Shown here: piece by piece, positions 52,778-62,600 of the stretch | How the letters are laid out: each line of letters starts with the position of its first letter | How positions within the stretch are numbered: the first letter of the stretch is position 1 | DNA from: Leucobacter chinensis | GTDB taxonomy: Bacteria > Actinomycetota > Actinomycetes > Actinomycetales > Microbacteriaceae | DNA length: 64,000 bases | Reading direction: 5' to 3' | Assembly: GCF_019049105.1 (NCBI RefSeq) | Contig: NZ_JAHQZR010000013.1 | Location: forward strand, 108,786 to 172,785 | Position numbers and translations under genes: made by a program | Notes under the pieces: model-generated | What the model was told of the DNA's origin: nothing | Seen by the model: only the letters and a program-made list of their open reading frames with translations | Database searches by the model: none

Positions 52778-53695
52778 ATGAAAAAACGTTTTATGGGTGC
52801 ACTCGCACTCGGCACCGCAGGGCTTCTTGCACTCGCTGGTTGCGCAAGCGATGGTAGCGGCGGAACGAGCAGCGGCGGCTCAGACAACGGTTCGTCGGCA
52901 AGCGGCGACACCATCAAGGTTTCGTACATTGCTGGCTGGACTGACGGCCAGAGCATCGCGTACCTGCTCAAGGATCAGCTTGAGAAGAAGGACTTTAAGG
53001 TTGAGGTTGATGACCTCACCGACAACGGCCCCATGTACGCGGGCCTCTCGCAGGGCGACATCGACCTCTTCGCTTCGGCTTGGCCTGAGGTAACCCAGGC
53101 AAGCTACATGGAGGAGTTCGGCGACAAGATCGAAGACCTCGGCACCTGGTACGAGGGCGCAACGCTCACCATCGCCGTTCCTTCATACTCGAAGCTCAAC
53201 TCGATCGACGAACTCAAGGACAACGCTGACCTCTTCGGCAGCGAGATCATCGGCATCGAGCCCGGCGCAGGCCTCACCGGCGTGACCGAAGACTCGATGA
53301 TTCCCGAGTATGAGCTCGAAGACACGATTACGCTCAGCACCTCGTCGACCGCGACCATGCTCACCATGCTTGGCGAAGCGATCGACAAGAAGGAAGAGAT
53401 CGTTGTGACGCTGTGGCGCCCCTTCTGGGCAAACAGTGCCTACGATGTGAAGGACCTCGAAGATCCTAAGGGCGCAATGGGTGAGGCCGAGGGCCTGCAC
53501 ATTCTCGCTCGCGATGGCTTCAAAGAAGACTACGCAGATCTTGCTGACCTGATCGAACAGATCAAGCTCGACGACGACGCGTATGGTGCACTCGAGGAGC
53601 TCGTCACGAGCGACGAGTACGAGAATGACTCAGAGGGTGCCGTCTCGAAGTGGATCGAAGACAACGCAGACGCGTTCCCTGGCCTGCTCAAGTAG
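52778..53695 (+). CDS. proX: glycine betaine/proline ABC transporter substrate-binding lipoprotein
   Basis: 305 residues. The signal peptide ends in the lipobox LAGC with Cys22 as lipid anchor, followed by a Gly/Ser-rich linker. The binding domain is OpuAC type: AGWTDGQSIAYLLKDQLEKK, LSQGDIDLFASAWPEVTQA and IIGIEPGAGLTGVTEDSM. The aromatic residues that cage the quaternary ammonium group, such as the Trp of SAWPE and of VTLWRPFW, are present. CACAGGACGAAAGGAACAC precedes the ATG. A strong terminator follows. Confidence 0.94.
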   Translation: MKKRFMGALALGTAGLLALAGCASDGSGGTSSGGSDNGSSASGDTIKVSYIAGWTDGQSIAYLLKDQLEKKDFKVEVDDLTDNGPMYAGLSQGDIDLFASAWPEVTQASYMEEFGDKIEDLGTWYEGATLTIAVPSYSKLNSIDELKDNADLFGSEIIGIEPGAGLTGVTEDSMIPEYELEDTITLSTSSTATMLTMLGEAIDKKEEIVVTLWRPFWANSAYDVKDLEDPKGAMGEAEGLHILARDGFKEDYADLADLIEQIKLDDDAYGALEELVTSDEYENDSEGAVSKWIEDNADAFPGLLK

Positions 53696-53730
53696 TTCTG
53701 GGGTAGGGTCGAGACCCTAACGCACATTCA

Positions 53731-53774
53731 GCGGGGCTCGCTGGCTGGTTTTCCGGCTGGCGGGCCCCGCTTTT
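53731..53774 (+). terminator. terminator of the proVWX operon
   Basis: GCGGGGC (53731-53737) pairs with GCCCCGC (53764-53770), with an inner GCTGGC/GCTGGC-rich partial stem, and TTTT follows at 53771-53774. A smaller palindrome, TAGGGTC-GA-GACCCTA (53704-53719), lies just before it. Confidence 0.82.
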
Positions 53775-53830
53775 GTGTGCGCGTCGGTCGTGTGCCATTG
53801 TGCGCGGCGGCCGTGTGCGATTGCATGCTG

Positions 53831-53920
53831 CCTCACGTCACCTCAGACCATCGCAGGTCACCTCGCGCCAACTCAGGCCATTGCACGCCACCTCGCGCCA
53901 CCTCGCGCTACCTCACGCCA
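53831..53920. repeat. degenerate 10-bp tandem repeat, nine units
   Basis: From 53831 the sequence falls into nine consecutive 10-base units with the consensus CCTCRCGCCA. Unit boundaries are 53831, 53841, 53851, 53861, 53871, 53881, 53891, 53901 and 53911. Units 4 and 7 are identical (CCTCGCGCCA). There are no spacers. It occupies part of the 469-bp gap between the convergent proX and metI genes, which otherwise holds the terminator at 53731-53774 and the inverted repeat at 54011-54069 and no recognisable gene. Confidence 0.75.
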
Positions 53921-54010
53921 CTTCGTTTAATCTCTAGGGTCACGTTTCTCACAGCGCCGTCGCGCTACGCCCTTCTGTCGGCCCAGGTCCCTCCGCCCGC
54001 TCGCCCCTCA

Positions 54011-54069
54011 CCGAAAGGTCAAAAAGTGTCGAAAACGCTCTCGAAAATCGACACTTTTTGACCTTTCGG
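54011..54069. terminator. perfect 22-bp inverted repeat between convergent genes
   Basis: Arms at 54011-54032 (CCGAAAGGTCAAAAAGTGTC and two more bases) and 54048-54069 are exact complements, with a 15-nt A/G/C loop. It lies between proX (plus) and metI (minus), 95 bp after the metI stop. The U-rich tract is within the stem. It resembles the element at 1783-1834 in arm length, in A/T tracts within the arms and in position between converging genes, though the sequences differ. Confidence 0.6.
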
Positions 54070-54164
54070 CGGGTGCCGGGTGCGCCGGGGACGGGGACGA
54101 GACGGTGAAGGAGGGAAGGAAAGCGGGAAGGCGAGCGACAAGCCGCCTACCGGCGAGCGCGCAC

Positions 54165-54845
54165 TCAGTGGCGCAGCGCTCGGCGTGCCAGCGAGTTGCC
54201 CACGAACTGCAGCAGCTGCACGAGCGCCACGATGACGAGGGTCGCAACGAAGGTGACTTCCCAGCGGAACACCTGATACCCGCGCGTAATCGCGAAGTCG
54301 CCGAGCCCGCCGCCACCAATCACGCCGACCATGGCCGACATGTCGACGATGCCGATCACGATGAAGGTGTAGCCGAGAATGAGTGGGCCGAGGGCTTCGG
54401 GCAGCAGCACCATGAGGATGATGCGCAGCGGCCGTGCTCCGGTCGCCCGCGCCGCCTCAATGACGCCGGGGTCGACGGTGACAAGGTTTTGCTCGACGAT
54501 GCGTGCGATCGAAAAGACCGCACCGATGGTCATGACGAAAATGCCCGCGTTGATGCCGATGATGCTGCCGGTCACGAGTTTCGTAAGGGGGCCGAGTAGG
54601 GCAACGAGAATAATGAACGGGATGGGCCTGAAAAAGTTCACGATCACGTTGAGGGTCGTGTTCACGAAGCGGTTCGCGAGAATGCTGCCGGGGCGGGTGA
54701 CGGTGAGCAGCACGCCGATGATGAGGCCGATGAGGCCTGCGACGAGCAGCGTGAGTGACACCATGTAGAGGGTCTGCCCGAGGCTCTTGAAGAGTAGCGG
54801 CCAGAGGGTTTCCCACGGGGTTTTGTTGTTGCTGAGATAACTCAT
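54165..54845 (-). CDS. metI: methionine ABC transporter permease
   Basis: 226 residues with five membrane segments, the small-permease form of MetI. SLGQTLYMVSLTLLVAGLIG at the N-terminus, FFRPIPFIILVALLGPLTKL and the EAA loop VIEAARATGARPLRIILMV are family blocks. Its start overlaps the metN stop by four bases. Confidence 0.93.
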   Translation of the reverse strand: MSYLSNNKTPWETLWPLLFKSLGQTLYMVSLTLLVAGLIGLIIGVLLTVTRPGSILANRFVNTTLNVIVNFFRPIPFIILVALLGPLTKLVTGSIIGINAGIFVMTIGAVFSIARIVEQNLVTVDPGVIEAARATGARPLRIILMVLLPEALGPLILGYTFIVIGIVDMSAMVGVIGGGGLGDFAITRGYQVFRWEVTFVATLVIVALVQLLQFVGNSLARRALRH

Positions 54846-55921
54846 GCGGCGAGCTCCTCTACGGTTGCGTGCTCGCGCAGGTGTGCGAGCGCTTCGTCGA
54901 CTCGGTCGCCGCTGAGCGCGACGGTGAGCGACCCGAATTGCTGTTGTTGAATGATGTCGATGCCCCCAAAGAGCAGAGCGAAGCGGATCCCGTAGCTGGC
55001 AACCGCGTCAGAGAGCAGCCCGCCGACATCTCCGTCCCGGGTTACCTGAATCGTGAAGAGACGTTCGTGGCCGCGTTCGCGCAACGAGGCGATCTGTGCG
55101 GTATTGGGCTCGGTTTGCGAGACCGCTGCGAGGAAGGCTTTCGCCCGTTCGGTTTGCGGGTTGGCGAAGAGTTCGTAGGTGGTGCCGAGCTCGACGAGGT
55201 GGCCATTGTCGAGCACGGCGACGCGGTCGGCAATACTGCGCACGACGTCCATCTCGTGGGTGATGACGACGACGGTGACGCCGAGCTCGCGGTTTGTGCG
55301 GGCGAGCAGTTGCAGCACCTCGTGCGTTGTTTCGGGGTCGAGTGCGCTCGTGGCCTCGTCGGCGAGCAGCACGCTCGGTTTCGCGGCGAGAGCACGGGCG
55401 ATGCCGACGCGCTGGCGTTGGCCTCCCGAGAGCTGCTCCGGGTACATCCAGGCCTTTTCGGTGAGGCCCACGAAATCGAGAAGCTCCCAGATGCGTTCGG
55501 TGCGATCCGCCTTGGTCCATCCGGCGACGATGAGCGCAAACTCGATGTTGCCAAAGACGGTGCGCGACTTCATGAGATTGAACTGCTGAAAGACCATACC
55601 GATGTTGCCGCGCACGCGGTGCATTTCGCCCTCGCGCAGGTCGCTCACGCGGGTTCCGTCAACGTCTACGGTGCCGGTGGTGACTTTTTCGAGGCCGTTG
55701 ATGAGGCGTACGAGGGTCGATTTGCCGGCTCCGGAGTAGCCGATCACAGCGAAGATCTCGCCTCGATGTATGTCTAGGGTGATGTCAGTAAGCGCGGCTG
55801 AAGCGGCTTTGGCGAACGTCTTACCTACCCCGGTGAAACGAATGATCGAATCGGTCGACGCTGCGTCGGGGCGGCTGATGCCAGAAGCGTGCTCCGAGCG
55901 GCCCAGCTCGGTACGTGTCAT
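54842..55921 (-). CDS. metN: methionine ABC transporter ATP-binding protein
   Basis: 359 residues. VIGYSGAGKSTLVRLINGLE is Walker A, LSGGQRQRVGIARAL the signature, VLLADEATSALDPETT Walker B. The C-terminal NIL domain (from about residue 275, RLFTIQVTRDGDVGGLLSDAV) binds methionine and gates the transporter by trans-inhibition. I chose the ATG at 55921. No Shine-Dalgarno precedes it, but TACACT ends 7 nt before it, suggesting a leaderless mRNA. An upstream in-frame extension overlaps the divergent metQ gene and is not credible. Confidence 0.92.
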   Translation of the reverse strand: MTRTELGRSEHASGISRPDAASTDSIIRFTGVGKTFAKAASAALTDITLDIHRGEIFAVIGYSGAGKSTLVRLINGLEKVTTGTVDVDGTRVSDLREGEMHRVRGNIGMVFQQFNLMKSRTVFGNIEFALIVAGWTKADRTERIWELLDFVGLTEKAWMYPEQLSGGQRQRVGIARALAAKPSVLLADEATSALDPETTHEVLQLLARTNRELGVTVVVITHEMDVVRSIADRVAVLDNGHLVELGTTYELFANPQTERAKAFLAAVSQTEPNTAQIASLRERGHERLFTIQVTRDGDVGGLLSDAVASYGIRFALLFGGIDIIQQQQFGSLTVALSGDRVDEALAHLREHATVEELAA

Positions 55922-55975
55922 GGGTAAGAGTGTAGTTCGATTTCGGCCGTTGACCCGCATCGAGTGGGCTATAAC

Positions 55976-55994
55976 GTAACACTCGGTAACACTC
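55976..55994. promoter_or_regulatory. 9-bp direct repeat with 10-bp period between metN and metQ
   Basis: GTAACACTC occurs at 55976-55984 and again at 55986-55994, exactly one helical turn apart, in the 142-bp gap between the divergent metNI and metQ genes. A repeat of this spacing presents the same face of the DNA twice and is a good candidate for a regulator site. It also overlaps TATAAC, a possible -10 box for metQ. Confidence 0.45.
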
Positions 55995-56063
55995 TTTTGG
56001 AAGCCTGGTGACTGAGCCCCTACAGTAATGCTGTTCGCCCCTGACGCTTTCAAGGAGAAGATC

Positions 56064-57017
56064 ATGTCAGCACCCACTCCCCAGCCTGCAAGGCCCGAGA
56101 AACCCAAGTCGCGCGTCGGCCTTTGGGTCACGATCGCGATTGTTGCCGTTCTGGCTGTGATCGCCGCTTTTGTGGTGCCGAAGCTCGCCCAGTCGAGCGA
56201 CGCCGATGCAAAGCCAGCGGGCGGCAGTGAAGAAGTGACCAAGGTGAAGCTCGGCGTGAACGATATCGCCGAAGCGCACTGGGAGGTTCTTGTCGACCTC
56301 GCGGCCGAAGAGAACATCGAGGTCGAGCTCGTCTCGTTCACCGACTACACGACGCCGAACCCGGCCCTCGCTTCGGGTGACATCGACATCAACAAGTTCC
56401 AGCACGTACGCTACCTCGCGCAGCACGTTGCGACGCAGGGTGATGATCTGGTCCCGATTGGCTCGACCGAGATTTTCCCAATCTCGATCTTCTCGAAGCA
56501 GTGGAGCTCGATTGACGAGGTTCCCGAGGGCGGCGAAGTGACGATCTCGAACAACCCGGCAAACCAGGTGCGCCCGCTGCTCGCCCTCTACAACGCGGGT
56601 CTCATCAAGTTCAAGGGTGAGGCCGACTGGAACGTCACGATCGATGACATCGACTACGAGGCTTCGAAGCTCGGCAAGGTCACCCCGATTGATCCGTCGC
56701 AAACGGCAGCCTCGCTCGACTCGGTCGATATCGCGTTTGTCGATACCCCGTTCCAGCTTGCGGCTGGCCTCGGCGAAAAAGAGACGATCTACCGTGAAGA
56801 TGCCAACCGTTCTGATCTGCAGCAGTACGTGAACGTGTTCGCGGTGCGTGGCGAAGATCGCGACAATGAGGCACTCAAACGAGTCGCAGCGCTGTACCAC
56901 GCTCCAGAGGTGCAGGCCGTGATCAACGAACATCCTGAGTATGACGGTGTTGAGAAGGATGAAACGCAGGAAGAGCTGCTCAAAGTTCTCGCCGAGCAAA
57001 TCAAAGAATTTGAGTAA
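56064..57017 (+). CDS. metQ: methionine-binding protein (MetQ/NlpA family), N-terminally membrane-anchored
   Basis: 317 residues from the ATG at 56064, which has AAGGAG 6 nt upstream. The binding domain (NDIAEAHWEVLVDLAAEENI, DIDINKFQHVRYLAQHV and FVDTPFQLAAGL) is that of NlpA/MetQ. Family members are normally lipoproteins. Here there is no lipobox cysteine; a single helix at residues 20-40 (VGLWVTIAIVAVLAVIAAFV) should anchor it with the domain outside. It is divergent from metNI and ends in a strong terminator. Confidence 0.9.
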   Translation: MSAPTPQPARPEKPKSRVGLWVTIAIVAVLAVIAAFVVPKLAQSSDADAKPAGGSEEVTKVKLGVNDIAEAHWEVLVDLAAEENIEVELVSFTDYTTPNPALASGDIDINKFQHVRYLAQHVATQGDDLVPIGSTEIFPISIFSKQWSSIDEVPEGGEVTISNNPANQVRPLLALYNAGLIKFKGEADWNVTIDDIDYEASKLGKVTPIDPSQTAASLDSVDIAFVDTPFQLAAGLGEKETIYREDANRSDLQQYVNVFAVRGEDRDNEALKRVAALYHAPEVQAVINEHPEYDGVEKDETQEELLKVLAEQIKEFE

Positions 57018-57035
57018 GCGTTAGCCCGCTCCCTG

Positions 57036-57079
57036 AGCGCGCAGGCCCCGTTCATCGCGGGTGCCTGCGCGCTTTCTCG
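57036..57079 (+). terminator. terminator of metQ
   Basis: AGCGCGCAGGC (57036-57046) pairs perfectly with GCCTGCGCGCT (57063-57073) around a 16-nt loop, followed by TTCTCGTT. It begins 18 bp after the metQ stop. Confidence 0.85.
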
Positions 57080-57139
57080 TTCATTGAATCTCCAGCGAAT
57101 ACTCGTGTTTTGCCCATACGAGCCAGGTAGCGTACCAAT

Positions 57140-59332
57140 ATGTCTGCGGTCATGACACAGTCGAATACCTCGAGACCAGTGCGTGCGAAAGGCGGGCACC
57201 GAACCGACATTCAGGGCCTCCGTACTGTGGCCGTCATGCTCGTGTTGCTCTATCACGCGGGCGTGCCTTTCTTCTCTGGCGGCTTCATCGGTGTCGACGT
57301 GTTCTTCGTCATCTCGGGCTTTCTCATTACTGGTCTCATGCTGCGAGAGGTGAGCCGCACCGGCCGCATCGACCTCGCCGACTTCTATGCGCGACGCATT
57401 CGACGCATTCTGCCAGCCGCGACCCTCGTGATCGTGGTCACGCTCGTGCTCTCAATGCTCATCCTGCCCCCGTTGCGTTGGCAAGATACCGCGCTTGAGG
57501 CGGCGGCCGCCGCCGTCTACGTCGCCAACTGGGTGTTTGCTGCAGGCACCGGTTATCAGAACGCGGGGGCCTCGGTGAGCCCGCTGCAACACTTCTGGAC
57601 GCTCTCGGTCGAAGAACAGTTTTACATCGTGTGGCCCCTGCTACTCATCGTTGTGCTCGTACTCATGAGACGCAGTGCCCGTGCCGTGGGAACCAGCGAG
57701 CCGCTCAGCGAGTCTCGCTTTCGCCGGTGGGCGCTCGCCGCAGCCCTGCTCGTCGCCGTGCCCTCGCTCATCTGGGCAGTGGTCGCGACGGCCCGCACCC
57801 CCGAGGTCGCCTACTTCGTCACGACGACGAGACTGTGGGAGATCGCAGTAGGCGCGCTGCTCGCCATTCTCGCACCACAGCTGAGCCGCATACCCTCGCG
57901 GGTAGCCCTCACGCTCGGCTACATTGGCGCCGCTGCGCTCATCGTTGCCGGCATGACCTTCGTCGTCGGCGAGATCCCTTTTCCAGGCCCCGCCGCTCTT
58001 GTACCGACTCTCGCGACAGCCGCGGTTATCATCTCAGGGTTCGAGGGGCGCGACGCCGTCGGCATCGGTAGACCGCTCTCGCTGCGCCCGATGCGCTTCG
58101 TCGGCGATCTTTCGTACTCGCTATACCTGTGGCACTGGCCGCTCATCGTATTTGCGACGGCGTTACTCGGCGGAACCCTCACGCCAGCCTGGGGCCTCGT
58201 GACGTGCGCCCTCGCGTTCGCGCCCGCCTACGCGAGCTACCGCTTCGTCGAGGTGCCGTTTCGCGACTGGGGCCGCGTGAAGAAGAGTTCGTGGGCTGCG
58301 ATCCGCTCGGGGTTTGCAATGATCATGATCACGGTGGTGACTGCCGCGACCGTGTTCGGCTTTGCCCGAATCACGGGTGCCGAGCAGCCGGTCGCCGAGA
58401 ACGCGCAGGGAGCTCGGGTGCTCACCGATGACGTTTCAGACGACGATTTGAGCTCGTTTGAGGGATCGGGCACGCCCGTCGACGTGGTGAGCGACGGCAT
58501 CGCGCCAGCGGTGCTTGAGGCCAACAAAGACAACGCGCAGCATTACGGTGACGGAAAATGTCACCGCGATTACGAGGGAACCGAGCCCGCCGATTGCTCG
58601 TTCGGTGACACCGACTCGAGCACCGAGGTCGTGCTTGTCGGCGACTCGCACGCCGCGAACTGGGCACCGGCACTCATCGAGATCGCCGAAGAACAGGGCT
58701 TCAAGCTCACTGTGCACACGAAGTCGGGTTGCGCGTTTGCCCCCGCTGACCAAGTGAAACAAGGCGGATCATACCCAGAATGCCGCGAGTGGGTTGACGC
58801 CGTATACGACGAGATCGAAACGACCAGCCCCGACGTCGTGATCACGAGCAACGAGGGCAGCCGAGGCATCATGAAGGGCGGTGAGATCTTGCCCGAAGAC
58901 GAGAGAGAAACGGTGCTCGAGAATGCCTATGAAGATATCTGGGACGGCCTGACCGAGCAGGGCATCGACCTCGTGGTTATCGCTGATACGCCTGAGATGG
59001 GTCACCACGTACCCGAGTGCGTGTCAGAGCATCCGACGAAACTCACCAAATGCTCGACGCCGCGCAAGGAGGCTCTCGAGGAGATTCCGCGCCCAGAGCT
59101 CGACGCCGCCGAAGAGGTCGACGGCGTCGAGGTTATCTCGATGGACAACTGGGTGTGCCCCGACGCCGACAACTGCCCGGCCGTCGTGGGCAACAACCTT
59201 GTATGGCGCGATAGCCACCACCTCACGGCGAGCTACTCGGAGTCGTTGGCGGATCCGCTTGCTGAGAAGCTCGGTGAGACCCAAGCGGCGGTAGCCGTTC
59301 AAACGCAAGAACATCTGACCAAAGCGGAGTAG
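57140..59332 (+). CDS. acyltransferase 3 family protein with C-terminal SGNH domain (OatA-like)
   Basis: 730 residues. The N-terminal 390 residues are an acyltransferase-3 domain with about ten membrane helices: HRTDIQGLRTVAVMLVLLYH, FFSGGFIGVDVFFVISGFL, and YARRIRRILPAATLV. The extracellular C-terminal part is an SGNH hydrolase-like domain: VLVGDSHAANW carries the Ser and WRDSHHLTASY the Asp/His pair. Such proteins O-acetylate peptidoglycan or surface sugars, passing acetyl groups across the membrane. TAGCGT ends 6 nt before the ATG and no ribosome-binding site is seen. Confidence 0.9.
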   Translation: MSAVMTQSNTSRPVRAKGGHRTDIQGLRTVAVMLVLLYHAGVPFFSGGFIGVDVFFVISGFLITGLMLREVSRTGRIDLADFYARRIRRILPAATLVIVVTLVLSMLILPPLRWQDTALEAAAAAVYVANWVFAAGTGYQNAGASVSPLQHFWTLSVEEQFYIVWPLLLIVVLVLMRRSARAVGTSEPLSESRFRRWALAAALLVAVPSLIWAVVATARTPEVAYFVTTTRLWEIAVGALLAILAPQLSRIPSRVALTLGYIGAAALIVAGMTFVVGEIPFPGPAALVPTLATAAVIISGFEGRDAVGIGRPLSLRPMRFVGDLSYSLYLWHWPLIVFATALLGGTLTPAWGLVTCALAFAPAYASYRFVEVPFRDWGRVKKSSWAAIRSGFAMIMITVVTAATVFGFARITGAEQPVAENAQGARVLTDDVSDDDLSSFEGSGTPVDVVSDGIAPAVLEANKDNAQHYGDGKCHRDYEGTEPADCSFGDTDSSTEVVLVGDSHAANWAPALIEIAEEQGFKLTVHTKSGCAFAPADQVKQGGSYPECREWVDAVYDEIETTSPDVVITSNEGSRGIMKGGEILPEDERETVLENAYEDIWDGLTEQGIDLVVIADTPEMGHHVPECVSEHPTKLTKCSTPRKEALEEIPRPELDAAEEVDGVEVISMDNWVCPDADNCPAVVGNNLVWRDSHHLTASYSESLADPLAEKLGETQAAVAVQTQEHLTKAE

Positions 59333-59457
59333 TGAGTGAACAGCAATGTGAACCTGTCGGGTTTGGGCGTAGGAGCCTGTGAGAGGGAGTCTTTGCTTTC
59401 AACGGAGGCTCTCAGTTTGCGCACCTAACAGGCCAAAGTGCTTAGCCCTTAAAACTT

Positions 59458-59479
59458 CAGCTTATGAAGCGATAAGCTG
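59458..59479 (+). other. small hairpin in the 59333-59619 gap
   Basis: CAGCTTAT (59458-59465) pairs with ATAAGCTG (59472-59479) around a 6-nt loop. The 287-bp gap contains nothing else I can name apart from a possible promoter just before the next gene (TTGACA 59584-59589, TATAAA 59605-59610, spacing 15). Confidence 0.35.
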
Positions 59480-59619
59480 CAACGATCAAGATAGGCTAGA
59501 ACCAGTAGTAATGAGCGAGACTGGTGCGTCGAGACGGCTCCGGGAGATATCGGATTCGAAGTCCGCGATGTGTTGACCAAATTTTGACAGGCTGCAGCTC
59601 GAATTATAAAAGGATAGGT

Positions 59620-62600
59620 ATGGCGGTTTCGGGGAACTTTTTGAAAAAGAAGCTTGATAGCTTTCTGGTCAATGAAGAAAAGACGCAACTCCGCAGGTTT
59701 CTTTTTGATGGGCTGCCGCTTCCGCTGAGAAGAACGGTACGCAGAGCTTTGCAAGGCGAATCACTTTTCAAGGGAGAGCCTGAGAAGGTTTCCATCATTG
59801 TTCCCATTTATAACGTCGAGAACTATCTTGCTGAATGTTTGCGTTCCATCGTCAACCAGAGCTATACCAATCTAGAAATCATTTTGGTCAATGACGGTTC
59901 GACTGATAACTCCCGAGCCATCGCCGAACGCTATGCGAAAAAAGATCGCCGAATTAAGCTGATTTCACAGCCGAACGCAGGGCTCGGTGCTGCGAGAAAT
60001 ACTGGGCTGAAGCACGCTACAGGCGCTTTTGTCGTTTTCTCCGACTCTGATGATGTGGTTCCTCCTCAAGCAGTCCAGGTGATGCTTGAAACATTGACTG
60101 AGTCGGGGTCGGACTTCGTTGTTGGCGCTTACTTCAGAATGACTGAGGTTTCTGACTATCTGCCGCCTTGGTTGGAGCGCTTGCATGAAAATAAGCGCCT
60201 CGGGCTGACCATTCACGATTACTTGGATGGGCTGCCGAACGTTTTTGCTTGGAACAAGATGTTCAGAAAAAGCTTTACTGATTCGATCGGTTTCGCGTTC
60301 CCCGAGGGGATCCGCTACGAAGACCAGTATCCGCTTACTCGGGCCTATGTTCTGGCGGAGCGGTTCGATGTCATTCCAGACGTTGTCTTTAAATGGAGAA
60401 TTAGAGCGGATCGCTCTTCGATCACCCAAACGAAATGGCAGTTAGAAGACGTCCAGGACCGGCGTAGTGTGCTCACGTCTGTCTTGGAGTTCTTATTGGA
60501 GCTCGATGACGAAGAGCTCTTTAATGCCTGGCTCGCGAAGGTGTTGAGCATGGACCTCACTCCATACCTCACAGAAGCCGCTTCAGCAGCTGAGGAATAT
60601 CGTGCTGAGGTACACGCCATCGTTTCGATGCTAAAACCGTATATAACGGCTGAAGCGATCAAGGGTATTCCGGTCAAAACTCGGCTGGCGCTCTTGGCCT
60701 TGGAAAATGAATCAGAAGAGCTCTTGGGAAAGGTGCTCCTAGCAAACAACCAGATAGGTGGACATTTACCAACGCAAGTCTTTGAGTCTGGCGAGGTACT
60801 GTTTAGCCCCGCTTACCTCGAGGCTTTTAAAACCCCTGTTCCTCGCGCGTTACTCACGCTTAGCCCTTCAGAGCTCCTTGTAGAACACAGGGTGAACCAA
60901 ATCGTCTTTACCGAAGACCAACTTACGTTTGAAGCTTGGGCATTTGTGAAGCACGTTGATCTCTCAGAACCGGGACACCATCTGGGAAGGGTTTTTTTCC
61001 GCTCGTCAGAAACGCAAGAAGAACTTGAATTCGATGTTGAAATGTCGAGAGATTTTGTTTCAAGGAGCGTTGGATCGAAGTGGCCCGATTATGACCCATC
61101 GGCTTTTTCTGCCTCGGTTGGAATTGCCGCGCTTATCGAATTCGTGAAGAAAAATGGCGATTCACTGTTGGTTGCTGAACTGACTACGCCTTGGGGAACC
61201 GAAGAAGTCGAACTCTCTCGTTACTCGGAGCACTCGTTGAGGGCCCCTATACGTGAATGGGTTTCTCCCACTGGTGAGGTCGTTTCTGTGTCGAGGAACG
61301 AAGACCGAGTCTTTGCTTTGAGTTTCAGAGAGAGCACGCGTGTTCTTGAGAAAATCCAAACGCAAACAGGTCAACTTGTTATTGAAACAGCCCGGCCTCG
61401 AGTAGGGGCCGAGGGCGGGGGAAAGACGCACGAAACCTTCACGTTCAAAGCTCCTCGTTCCAAGAGAACAGCACGTCTGAATAATCAAAAAATTCAAGCT
61501 CTTGAAATTGACGTGCCTTTTGGAACACTTGAAGACCACGCGGCGCGTTTGGGCGAGCACCTTGTGTACAAAGGACTCCATAACAAACTGTTTGTGCAGC
61601 CAAAGCATGGGTTTGTAGAAGTGCAGCATATGGAGTTGCAAGGGACTCAGCTGAGGGTCAATCTCCAGTACGCAGGTGAAGTTGCTGACCTGGAACACAT
61701 TACGTTGAAGAACAAGCAACATATTTTTACTGTTTCGAAAACCAGTAAGAGTGGTGCAACTACCGATCTCTTTTTCGATCTGACGATCGATGAATTCGGG
61801 CACAAGCGGATTGCCCCATACGGAGAGTATGTCCTTGATGGGCTGAAGGGGAGTAAAGCCGAAGCCGTAAGGTATAGCTTTTCAGCAGTGAAGAACTTGC
61901 CAGTTGAGATGCTTGGCGAGACCTACCGTGTACGATTCCTGACGAACCGAAAGGGTAAAGTCCTCGTGAGCCTCGGCTTCGCTTCGAACGATGAGATTAC
62001 AGGTTCGCTCGGGCAAGCTCGTTTACAACGGTGGCACCAGGAGGCTCATTTTGAGCCCATCGAAAACTCTGTGTTCTTCCAGTCCTACCTAGGGGAGCAA
62101 GCTACTGACTCGGCACTTGCTCTGCACAAAGAGCTCCGGAAAACGTTCCGTGATATGAAACTCTACTGGGGCGTCATCGACGAGACAGTGCAACTTCCGG
62201 AAGGCGCAATACCAGTACTCCGCTACAGTCGTGAGTGGTTTGAAGTCATTTCTCGTGCTCAGTACCTGGTCAATAACGTTTATTTCTTCACCTGGTTCAG
62301 GAAGCGTGAATACCAGACCTATATTCAGACTTGGCACGGGACGCCTTTGAAGAAGATCGGACGTTCCTACTGGGAAGACCAGCAGAGAAGTGAGTTCTGG
62401 ATTAGGACCATGGAAGAGCAGGCAGCGGGTTGGGATTATCTGATCTCCCCAAGTCGTTTTGCATCAGAAAAGCTCGTTCATGAGTTCAGGTTTAAAGGGC
62501 AGTTGCTTGAAGTTGGATACCCGAGAAACGATGTTCTGACATTGCCTGACGATCAAGACACCCGAGCAATTCGTCAACGTCTTGGAATCCCAGATGGCAA

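Noticed and set aside
53831..53920. CRISPR array
   Set aside because: Units are 10 bp, contiguous and degenerate, without spacers or cas genes.
55922..56063. SAM riboswitch in front of the methionine importer genes
   Set aside because: The 142-bp gap has no SAM-I-like stems; only a direct repeat is visible.
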